A stretch of DNA of 8,905 nucleotides, from NCBI GenBank assembly GCA_030592655.1, contig JAUVIQ010000131.1, positions 1 through 8,905 on the forward strand, read 5' to 3'. The notes under the pieces were generated by a model that did not search any database, was not told where the DNA came from, and worked only from the letters and a program-made list of their open reading frames with translations. The stretch comes from Planctomycetales bacterium. Lineage in GTDB: Bacteria; Planctomycetota; Phycisphaerae; SM23-33. The first letter of the stretch is position 1; every line of letters begins with the position of its first letter. A program made the position numbers and the translations under genes. This document shows, piece after piece, positions 1-5,382 of this stretch.

Positions 1-1
1 T

Positions 2-289
2 TATATTGAGCCTGGCAGCCCTTGGGAGAACGCTTATAGTGAATCGTTCAACAGTCGTTTTCGTGATGAGTTTTTGAATCGTGAGTTGTTTGACAGTGTA
101 TTGGAGGCACGGGTGTTGTCGGGCGATTGGCGTTTGGATTACAATCATCATCGTCCGCATAGTTCGCTGGACTATATGACCCCTGCGGTATTTGCGGCGA
201 CGTGTGTTCAGCCAGGCTCCGCAGCGCTGCGCCTGGCTGAACACACGTGTGAAGATGTATCGTTATCTCTCACTCCAGTTGGTACATAA
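2..289 (+). CDS. IS3-family transposase, C-terminal part (5' end outside window)
   Basis: This is the last 95 codons of a DDE (rve-type integrase core) transposase, the OrfB product of IS3-family elements that cuts and joins transposon ends. The visible start reads YIEPGSPWENAYSESFN, the block that carries the third catalytic acid; E14 of the fragment in N-A-x-x-E-x-F is the likely catalytic glutamate. It is followed by FRDEFLN and then by W-R-x-D-Y-N-x-x-R-P-H-S-S-L, the C-terminal signature of the family. The first two catalytic aspartates lie upstream of the window. The frame is open from base 2 to a TAA at 287-289. The last 30 residues are partly encoded by a perfect inverted repeat, which is unusual. 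Family assignment is firm; the subgroup is not known. Confidence 0.9.
   Translation, partial: YIEPGSPWENAYSESFNSRFRDEFLNRELFDSVLEARVLSGDWRLDYNHHRPHSSLDYMTPAVFAATCVQPGSAALRLAEHTCEDVSLSLTPVGT
200..248. repeat. Perfect 18-bp inverted repeat inside the transposase 3' end
   Basis: Bases 200-217 (ACGTGTGTTCAGCCAGGC) and 231-248 are exact reverse complements, separated by 13 bases. The repeat lies wholly inside the transposase reading frame, about 40 bases before its stop. An RNA copy would form a stable stem. No T-run follows, so it is not a standard intrinsic terminator; it could protect the mRNA 3' end or be part of the element's end structure. Confidence 0.85.
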
Positions 290-380
290 AATGGGGGCAC
301 GCCATCCCCTGGGGATGTGAACGGATAGATTTTTCCATTGAGGTATATAGCGCGATATATCCCCCGTGTGGGAAAAATAT

Positions 381-399
381 CCCCCAGCAATGCTGGGGG
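381..399. repeat. Palindrome with 9-bp arms
   Basis: CCCCCAGCA and TGCTGGGGG are exact reverse complements around a single A at 390. It is one of several G/C-rich short palindromes between the IS3 end and the TPR gene. As RNA it would form a short hairpin once the central bases open; as DNA it could be a dyad binding site. No T-run follows. Confidence 0.7.
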
Positions 400-440
400 C
401 TTACCGGGACTTGTGGAATATGAATGTTTTCCGGCGCGTA

Positions 441-474
441 TTGGAGCGCATGTTGGAGCGAAGTTGGAGCGAAG
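441..474 (+). repeat. Three tandem 11-12 bp direct repeats (iteron-like)
   Basis: Units TTGGAGCGCATG (441-452), TTGGAGCGAAG (453-463) and TTGGAGCGAAG (464-474) follow each other directly. The spacing is close to one helical turn, so a protein could bind all copies on the same face of the DNA. They run straight into the 17-bp hairpin units. Binding-site function is only inferred. Confidence 0.7.
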
Positions 475-525
475 CGGAAACCCCTTGGGGGCGGAAACGC
501 CTTGGGCGCGTAAATCCCTTGGGGA
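475..525 (+). repeat. Three tandem 17-bp hairpin units with compensatory stem changes
   Basis: The units are CGGAAACCCCTTGGGGG (475-491), CGGAAACGCCTTGGGCG (492-508) and CGTAAATCCCTTGGGGA (509-525). Each has a 4-bp stem around a TTG loop: CCCC/GGGG, CGCC/GGCG and TCCC/GGGA. Where one arm changes, the other changes to keep the pair (C-G, G-C, T-A), which suggests the fold is selected. The array ends about 70 bases before the TPR start codon and may lie in its leader. Confidence 0.75.
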
Positions 526-594
526 TGTTCCGATTCGACGTTACAATATCCACTTCGACAGGGCGGTCCAATTTCACAGGCAAAGAGCAAGACA

Positions 595-2562
595 ATGGCA
601 AACGAATCGGCAAACATAGATATGATTGTAATCATCATACTCGCAGGATCCATTTTGGTCTTTTGGCTTTGTCGTTTAGTGAAATATCATCGCCCATTGG
701 CCAGGCACTCCAGACAGGCCTTTACATACCATAATGAAGGCGAACTGGATAAAGCCATTGAGGAATACGGTAAAGTCATCGAGTTGGATTCAGGGAATGT
801 ATGGGCTCACAATAACCGCGGCAGTGTCTGGGTGGAAAAAGGCGAGTTCGATAAAGCCATCGAAGATTACGATAAGGCCATAGAACTGAAACCGAAGGAT
901 GCAGGTTCTTATGGCAGACGCGCTTATACATGGGCACAAAAAGGCGAGTTCGACAGAGCCATAGAAGATTGTAACAAGGCTATCGAACTCGACCCGAAGG
1001 ATGCCAGTTTTTATGGCGGACGCGGCCATGACTGGGCGGATAAAGGTGATTTCGACAAATCCATCCTGGATTATGATAAGTCCATCGAACTTGACCCGAA
1101 CGATGCTACTTCTTATGGCGGCCGCGGTTATGCCTGGGCGGATAAAGGCGAGTTAGACAGGGCCATCAAGGATTACAGCAAGGCCATTGAACTGGACGCT
1201 AATGTTGTCGCTTATTACTACAATCGCGGCATTGTCTGGAGAAAAAAAGGCGAGTTAGACAAAGCCATCGCTGATTACAACAAGTCCATCGAACTGGACC
1301 CGAAGGATGCCGATTCTTATGGCAACCGCGGCACTGCTTGGGATGATAAAGGCGAGTTCGATAAAGCCATTGCGGATTACGATAAGGCCATTGAATTGTA
1401 TCCGAAAGATGCCGTTTCTTACTACAACCGCGGCAATACATGGGTGGATAAAGGCGAGTTCGATAAGGCCATCGGGGATTACACCAAGTCCATAGAACTG
1501 GACCCGAACGATGCCAGTTTTTATAGCGGCCGCGGCTATGCCTGGGCGGAAAAAGGAGAGTTAGACAAAGCCATCGCAGATTATAACAGGGCCGTCGAAC
1601 TGGACCCGAAAGATGCAGTTTCTTACTACAATCGCAGCCATGCCTGGGTGGAAAAAGGCGAGTTTGACAAGGCTATAACAGATTGCGATAGAGCCATTGA
1701 ACAGAACCCGAAGTATGCCTATTATTACGGCAACCGCGGTTATGCCTGGGCGGAAAAAGGCGAGTTCGATAAGGCCATTGCGGATTACGACAAGGCCATC
1801 GAACTGGACCCGAAGGATGTCGTTTCTTACTACAACCGCGGCAATACATGGGCGGATAAAGGCGAGTTAGATAAAGCCATTGCGGATTACGACAAGGCCA
1901 TAGAACTGGACTTGAAGGATGCCGTTGCCTACTGCAACCGCGGCGCTGCCTGGGCGGATAAAGACAAGTTCGATAAGGCCATTGCGGATTACAACAAAGC
2001 CATTGAACTGGAACCAGAAAATGTCTTTTCTTACTGTGGTCGCGGTTATGCCTGGGCGGATAAAGGCGAGTTCGACAAGGCCATCGCGGATTACGACAAG
2101 GCCATCGAACTGGACCCGAAAGATGCCAACTTTTACTTCAACCGCGGCTTGGCATGGGATGACAAAGGCGAGTTCGACAAGGCTATCGAGGATTACAACA
2201 AGGCCATCGAATTGGACCCGAAGGATGCCAGTTCATATCTGAATGTTGCGGAAGTATTAATAACCCTGAAACGGAACTTCCTCGGGGCTGTTGAACGGTT
2301 AGAACAAGGCCGTTGCGACGCATTTGAAAGCGATCGGGACCGCCTCATCGCCAGTTGTCTGGAAGGGATTGCACTGGCGCTGAACGGTGAAGATGCTTTC
2401 GCGACGGAGGCTGAAGCGAAGCGATTACAGGCCGGCGGAGCCAAAGCAGGCGATTGGGATACCAAGCCGATAGAGCGTTTCCTGAAAGACCTTAAGCCGG
2501 AAGATTTCGCCCCCGCCGCCCTTGAAACCGCCCGGCGGATTCAGGAGATGCTTAAAAACTAA
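595..2562 (+). CDS. Membrane-anchored protein with 15 tetratricopeptide repeats
   Basis: The 655-residue product starts with a hydrophobic segment (about residues 9-28, IDMIVIIILAGSILVFWLC) that should anchor it in the membrane as a signal anchor. From about residue 35 to 544 it is an unbroken run of 15 TPR units of exactly 34 residues, close to the consensus RGYAWADKGEFDKAIADYD followed by KAIELDPKD. TPRs form a right-handed helical scaffold for binding partner proteins, so a docking or assembly role is likely; no enzyme domain is seen. Residues 545-655 are a different, alpha-helical tail that I do not recognise. The repeats are also very similar as DNA (102-bp units), a sign of recent duplication or gene conversion. 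The ATG at 595 just precedes the membrane segment; no clear Shine-Dalgarno site is present. The binding partner cannot be told from the sequence. Confidence 0.93.
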   Translation: MANESANIDMIVIIILAGSILVFWLCRLVKYHRPLARHSRQAFTYHNEGELDKAIEEYGKVIELDSGNVWAHNNRGSVWVEKGEFDKAIEDYDKAIELKPKDAGSYGRRAYTWAQKGEFDRAIEDCNKAIELDPKDASFYGGRGHDWADKGDFDKSILDYDKSIELDPNDATSYGGRGYAWADKGELDRAIKDYSKAIELDANVVAYYYNRGIVWRKKGELDKAIADYNKSIELDPKDADSYGNRGTAWDDKGEFDKAIADYDKAIELYPKDAVSYYNRGNTWVDKGEFDKAIGDYTKSIELDPNDASFYSGRGYAWAEKGELDKAIADYNRAVELDPKDAVSYYNRSHAWVEKGEFDKAITDCDRAIEQNPKYAYYYGNRGYAWAEKGEFDKAIADYDKAIELDPKDVVSYYNRGNTWADKGELDKAIADYDKAIELDLKDAVAYCNRGAAWADKDKFDKAIADYNKAIELEPENVFSYCGRGYAWADKGEFDKAIADYDKAIELDPKDANFYFNRGLAWDDKGEFDKAIEDYNKAIELDPKDASSYLNVAEVLITLKRNFLGAVERLEQGRCDAFESDRDRLIASCLEGIALALNGEDAFATEAEAKRLQAGGAKAGDWDTKPIERFLKDLKPEDFAPAALETARRIQEMLKN

Positions 2563-2633
2563 AACTGACCGATTCCTGATACCAGGCACTGTCTGGAAAA
2601 TAGTTTTCAGTCCCCTGGGGACGCCTTTCTTAG

Positions 2634-2681
2634 TCCCGCTCGTTTCCACTCGCGGCTAGCCGCGAGTGGGAACGAGCGGGA
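2634..2681. repeat. 48-bp near-perfect palindrome
   Basis: Bases 2634-2657 and 2658-2681 are reverse complements with one exception: T2645 faces G2670, a pair that still wobbles in RNA. There is no spacer at the centre (CTAG core). It lies 72 bases after the TPR stop. It could act as a two-way transcription terminator, though no T-run flanks it, or be a copy of a dispersed palindromic element. Confidence 0.85.
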
Positions 2682-2739
2682 TATGTCGCCAACGCAGCGG
2701 CCACGGCACCGAAGCATGTCCCGCAAGGGATGCTGCGCA

Positions 2740-2767
2740 TTGCAACAGATTCGCCATTGAGTACAAT
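2740..2767 (+). promoter_or_regulatory. Candidate promoter of the sigma operon, near-leaderless
   Basis: TTGCAA at 2740-2745 and TACAAT at 2762-2767 are 16 bases apart and match the housekeeping consensus at 4 of 6 and 5 of 6 positions. Transcription would start near 2774, only about two bases before the ATG at 2776. That fits the lack of any Shine-Dalgarno site before this gene. Confidence 0.5.
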
Positions 2768-2775
2768 CCTTCCTT

Positions 2776-3459
2776 ATGCAGCCTCGGAAGAAATCGAAAA
2801 AAACCGATAAGGCCAACGACGCCCCCGCTCGTCGGCATGACGAGGACGCCGATCTTATGCTGGAATTCCAAGCAGGCAGGACCGAAGCGTTCCGCCAAAT
2901 CGTCCAACGCAATCAGGACAAGGTCTATTCTGTAGTCTTCCGAATCATCGGGAATCACGCACAGGCAGAAGACCTGGTGCAGGAGGTGTTTTTGCGTGTT
3001 TTTCGGACGGCTGATCGTTACAAGCCGATGGCGAAGTTCACCACCTGGCTATATCGCGTATCGACGAACGTGGCTCTGAACGCCATTCGCGCCCGCAAGA
3101 AGGTCCGCATTCTATCGCTGGAATTGCCCGACAGCGATGACGGCACGCACCGTCGGCGGGACATACCCGACACCGGCGCTCCTGCCCCCTCGGCTAACCT
3201 CGATATCAAGGAACTCAAGGCGAAAATCACCGAAGCCATCGCCGACCTGCCGGAAAACCAGAAAGCGTCATTCGTCCTCAACAAATATGAGCACCTGAAT
3301 TACAACGAAATCGCCGAAATACTTGAATGTTCGACAATGGCCGTCAAGAGCCTGCTGTCGCGGGCAAGATGCAATCTGCGAGATGCACTGCGTGGATACC
3401 TGGGTGAAGATTTTTTAAAAAATTACCGAGTCCCCGATAAACCGGAAGTGTTCAAGTAA
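2776..3459 (+). CDS. RNA polymerase sigma factor, ECF (sigma-70 group 4) type
   Basis: The 227-residue protein should bind core RNA polymerase and direct it to a special promoter set. Region 2 spans about residues 26-107, with the core-binding stretch AEDLVQEVFLRVF (64-76) and the -10-recognising helix FTTWLYRVSTNVALNAI (88-104). Region 4 spans about 147-206, with LPENQKASFVL and the helix-turn-helix YNEIAEILECSTMAVKSLL (176-194) that reads the -35 element. There is no region 1.1 or 3, as expected for ECF factors. The N-terminal 25 residues are charged and the last 20 extend past region 4. It is followed after 70 bases by an anti-sigma-like gene and a secreted protein gene, a typical sigma/anti-sigma operon in which envelope stress releases the factor. 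The start agrees with the promoter placement. Confidence 0.93.
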   Translation: MQPRKKSKKTDKANDAPARRHDEDADLMLEFQAGRTEAFRQIVQRNQDKVYSVVFRIIGNHAQAEDLVQEVFLRVFRTADRYKPMAKFTTWLYRVSTNVALNAIRARKKVRILSLELPDSDDGTHRRRDIPDTGAPAPSANLDIKELKAKITEAIADLPENQKASFVLNKYEHLNYNEIAEILECSTMAVKSLLSRARCNLRDALRGYLGEDFLKNYRVPDKPEVFK

Positions 3460-3529
3460 GTGTCGGGAGCGAGGGTCCTGTCATAACGGGGCGGGACGTG
3501 AGCGGTATAATTTATAGGTAATAACAAAA

Positions 3530-4057
3530 GTGAACAGGAAATTAGACATTGAGGATTTGAGCGCGTGGATGGACGGCGAGTTGTCAGGCCAAGAGGCTCG
3601 GCGCGTAGCCGAACTGGCCGAAACCGACCCGGAATGGCGGGAGGCCTTCGAGCAGTTTCGCGCGGTGGACCGTTTGACGGGGCTTATCGAACCGGCGGGG
3701 CCAAAGCGTGATTTGACCAACCGGATCGTCCGTTCAGCCACCCGTCGGAAGAGTCGCCTGATTCGCGTGGCGCGGATTGCCGCTCCGCTGGCGGCAGCGG
3801 CGTGTATAATAATTGCGATTCGGCTTGGCGGACCGGACCAGAAACCCGTAACAAATCAACAGCCGACCGTCGGCGGTATGACGGAAACAGTGGCTGCGAT
3901 ACTAAAGGACATCCCCGCTGAAGACCGATTTATTGTTCGGAACCTTCGGATGTTCCGGGACTACGAGAAAGTTACTCAATATCAGCAGGTCGGCGACCTG
4001 GCCGATGCAGAAACGCTCTCGGCTTTGATGGAAATTGATAATTCCGAGGAGATGTAA
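3530..4057 (+). CDS. Anti-sigma-factor-like single-pass membrane protein
   Basis: The 175-residue product begins with a soluble domain, about residues 5-70 (DLSAWMDGELSGQEARRVAE, then D-P-E-W-R-E-A-F), which matches the N-terminal fold of anti-sigma proteins that clamp ECF factors. One membrane helix follows at about 82-98 (IAAPLAAAACIIIAIRL), leaving about 75 residues outside. The zinc-binding H-x3-C-x2-C motif of many anti-sigma factors is absent, so it belongs to the non-zinc type. The gene starts with GTG; a TATAAT at 3506-3511 upstream lacks a good -35, so I treat the gene as part of the sigma operon. Its TAA lies 7 bases before the next gene. Partner identity is inferred from gene order. 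Confidence 0.8.
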   Translation: MNRKLDIEDLSAWMDGELSGQEARRVAELAETDPEWREAFEQFRAVDRLTGLIEPAGPKRDLTNRIVRSATRRKSRLIRVARIAAPLAAAACIIIAIRLGGPDQKPVTNQQPTVGGMTETVAAILKDIPAEDRFIVRNLRMFRDYEKVTQYQQVGDLADAETLSALMEIDNSEEM

Positions 4058-4064
4058 CGTAAAG

Positions 4065-4616
4065 ATGTCGAGATCAACACACATAATCGTTGTCGCCCTG
4101 GCTATGGCGTTGTCGGCGTCGATCGCACGCGCCGACAGGGACGATCCGCAACGCGACCCGAGCAAGGTTCCCGGAAGCACCGACAGGCAACTGATGCTCA
4201 AGCAGGCCCTGGACAAGGAGGGCAAGGAGACGCTGGTAGCCGAACTGAACCAGAACAAGAAGATCTGGCGTTCGATGAAACCCGAAGAACTTCGCAGCCT
4301 CCGCGAGCGATACTACGCCTTCCTGAAACAGGACGGGAAAAAGCAGATTGAACTCCTGAAGGCCGCTGAAAAATTTCACCGACTTACCGATGAGCAGAGG
4401 CGGGCCTACCTGAAGCGCGCCTCCTGGTTGAAGAAGGTCGTCTCGCGGCTAACGCCGGAGCAGCGTCAGGCATTGCGGAAACTCACGCCCGCCGAGCGCG
4501 CCAAGAGGCTGTTGGAACTGAAGGCGAAACTGTCGGATCCCCCACCGACATCGCAACCGGTATCACAACCGACATCCCAGCCGGCAAGCAAAACCGCCGA
4601 CTACTGGTCGGAATAG
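4065..4616 (+). CDS. Secreted helical protein with Pro/Ser/Gln tail, third gene of the sigma operon
   Basis: The 183-residue product has a signal peptide (MSRSTHIIVVALAMALSASI, cleavage likely after ARA at residue 23). Residues 40-155 are rich in charged alpha helices with repeated patterns (WRSMKPEELRSLRERY, then LTDEQRRAYL, LTPEQRQAL, LTPAERAKRL), which resembles DUF3106-type and Spy/ZraP-like periplasmic proteins; this is a resemblance of style, not a firm match. The tail PPPTSQPVSQPTSQPAS is low-complexity and common in planctomycete exported proteins. ATG at 4065 is chosen because it places the signal peptide at the N-terminus; an in-frame TTG at 4035 would overlap the anti-sigma gene. 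It may sense the envelope condition for the sigma pair. Its last 16 bases overlap the end of the convergent small gene. Confidence 0.8.
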   Translation: MSRSTHIIVVALAMALSASIARADRDDPQRDPSKVPGSTDRQLMLKQALDKEGKETLVAELNQNKKIWRSMKPEELRSLRERYYAFLKQDGKKQIELLKAAEKFHRLTDEQRRAYLKRASWLKKVVSRLTPEQRQALRKLTPAERAKRLLELKAKLSDPPPTSQPVSQPTSQPASKTADYWSE

Positions 4617-4621
4617 TTTTT
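4597..4621 (+). terminator. Possible intrinsic terminator of the sigma operon
   Basis: CCGAC (4597-4601) pairs with GTCGG (4607-4611) around a 5-base loop, and a run of five T follows at 4617-4621 after AATAG. The stem is short and overlaps the stop codon of the secreted protein gene, so it is a weak candidate. Confidence 0.35.
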
Positions 4622-4831
4622 CGTGGTTTCCCCGATGATGTGGATGGCGTTTTTTCCGGCGCGACGAACTTTTTCTAAAAACGCACGAGTTTCCGGTGAA
4701 TGAGACGCCGTAGCTGTAATAAATTCAGCATACGAAGAAAACTCGCCCTTCCTTGCTTCGTATTCGGATTGCAGGCGTTTCTGGGCTTGGTGTTTCATTT
4801 CAACGCAGTCAAATGATTTCTTCTTCGTCAT
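4601..4831 (-). CDS. Small partner protein of the PIN toxin (candidate antitoxin), C-terminus shared with the cyclase gene
   Basis: The 76-residue product begins MTKKKSFDCVEMKHQAQKRL and is mostly charged helix up to about residue 58. Small proteins starting with K-S-F-D-C-V-E-M-K are often found next to PIN-domain genes, so an antitoxin role is likely but inferred. The ATG at 4831 is chosen because GGAG at 4839-4842 stands 7 bases upstream; it overlaps the toxin 3' end by 23 bases, so translation is probably coupled. The order is toxin first, the reverse of most vapBC pairs. Residues 59-66 (GKNAIHII) and the codons behind them repeat the end of the diguanylate cyclase gene, so the last 18 residues appear to be borrowed. 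No standard DNA-binding fold (ribbon-helix-helix, AbrB) is evident. Confidence 0.65.
   Translation of the reverse strand: MTKKKSFDCVEMKHQAQKRLQSEYEARKGEFSSYAEFITATASHSPETRAFLEKVRRAGKNAIHIIGETTKNYSDQ
4628..4659. repeat. Direct repeat, copy 1 (cyclase gene end)
   Basis: These 32 bases match 5398-5429 at 31 positions; the one difference is T4636 against C5406. Read on the minus strand both copies encode GKNAIHI-x-GE in the frame of their gene. The two starts are exactly 770 bases apart and bracket the toxin pair. Confidence 0.9.
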
Positions 4832-5282
4832 CTCCCATCTCCAGCGGACTGAAAATCTCGATCTGCCGATAGCCTTTGAGCGCATTTACGGCATTGTACA
4901 TATGAATTCGCCCGCGATTGACAATATGTTTGAAATTCCAACTGACAATTACGTCCGCCTCGGCCACTACCGCCGCCGCAACGTGCCTGGCATCGCCTTC
5001 TGAAGACACGTTTAATATGCCTGCATCAATGTAAGCCTGTGCAAGCCACTCAACTTCAGGTGTAATCGGCACGTCCTCAACATATTCCGTCGGCAGATTC
5101 TTCCAAACCTCACGGACAGGTTCAGGAGCACCTTCCAATTCCCGATAAACTTCCGCCGAAAGCAGGATTTCGTACCGCCCGGCGTAAATGTCCCGAAAAA
5201 AACGCCTGCTGGCCTCGGTAAACTCATCGTCCTGTGTTCCGCCGAATACCGACGTGTCGATATATACACGAATTTTGCGCAT
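4809..5282 (-). CDS. PIN-domain ribonuclease toxin, VapC-like
   Basis: The 157-residue product has the features of a PIN-domain endoribonuclease: an N-terminal strand with the first metal-binding aspartate (VYIDTSVFGG, D9), a middle acidic segment (LSAEVYRELE, residues 41-50), and the DARHVAAAV helix with D97 followed by D110 and S-W-N-F-K-H, which replaces the common W-N-x-x-D-F variants. The four acidic positions needed for Mg-dependent RNA cleavage are therefore likely intact. PIN toxins cut RNA (often tRNA or rRNA) when freed from their antitoxin. ATG at 5282 has AGGG 8 bases upstream; a GTG one codon earlier (5285) is possible. A promoter lies directly upstream, and the small downstream gene overlaps its 3' end. 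The RNA target is not predictable. Confidence 0.87.
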   Translation of the reverse strand: MRKIRVYIDTSVFGGTQDDEFTEASRRFFRDIYAGRYEILLSAEVYRELEGAPEPVREVWKNLPTEYVEDVPITPEVEWLAQAYIDAGILNVSSEGDARHVAAAVVAEADVIVSWNFKHIVNRGRIHMYNAVNALKGYRQIEIFSPLEMGDDEEEII

Positions 5283-5300
5283 CACTTAATCCCTATCTAC

Positions 5301-5329
5301 ATGCTATAGGCATCTTGATGGCAAGTCAA
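5301..5329 (-). promoter_or_regulatory. Candidate promoter of the PIN toxin pair
   Basis: On the minus strand TTGACT (5329-5324) and TAGCAT (5306-5301) are separated by exactly 17 bases. The -35 matches 5 of 6 consensus positions; the -10 keeps TA...T. Transcription would begin near 5294, right at the AGGG ribosome-binding site of the toxin gene. It lies between the cyclase stop and the toxin start, so the pair can be expressed on its own. Confidence 0.5.
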
Positions 5330-5382
5330 TCCATTCGGACACCGTGGCTGCAGCACCCGCCCGATAAATTATGGGTTACAGG

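Larger units (their letters stand above)
1..299 (+). mobile_element. Right end of an IS3-family insertion sequence (cut by window edge)
   Basis: The segment holds the 3' part of a transposase gene and about ten bases after its stop codon. IS3-family elements usually end in CA, and the stretch after the stop reads ATGGGGGCA and ends at 299, so I place the outer border there. The left end lies outside the window, so the terminal inverted repeat cannot be confirmed and the border is an estimate. The transposase tail is open up to its stop, so there is no sign of decay in the visible part. Confidence 0.55.
290..594. other. Gene-free stretch rich in short palindromes and repeats
   Basis: About 300 bases separate the IS3 transposase stop from the TPR gene. 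Short reading frames exist here on both strands but none has a recognisable product, and they are crossed by the repeats, so I call no gene. The stretch contains a 15-base palindrome (303-317, CATCCCCTGGGGATG), a 9-bp stem with a one-base centre (381-399), three 11-12 bp direct repeats (441-474) and three tandem 17-bp hairpin units (475-525). I see no convincing -35/-10 pair for the downstream gene. Confidence 0.6.
2563..2775. other. Intergenic region with several hairpins between TPR gene and sigma gene
   Basis: It holds, in order, a bulged stem (about 2593-2610), a GTCCCC/GGGGAC hairpin (2610-2622), a 48-bp palindrome (2634-2681), a bulged stem closed by a GCAA loop (about 2714-2734), and the sigma-gene promoter. 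The 11 bases TCCCCTGGGGA at 2611-2621 also occur at 305-315 on the other side of the TPR gene. Confidence 0.6.

Noticed and set aside
338..734. Overlapping short reading frames on both strands before the TPR gene
   Set aside because: They translate the palindromic and tandem repeats, have no recognisable domain, and one runs into the TPR gene in another frame.
700..2240. Regular 102-bp DNA repeats, considered as a CRISPR array or satellite
   Set aside because: There are no unique spacers, and the period equals 34 codons of an intact TPR protein.
3506..3511. TATAAT before the anti-sigma-like gene as a separate promoter
   Set aside because: The -35 region at 16-18 bases upstream shows no match and no extended -10 TG is present; operon transcription is the simpler reading.
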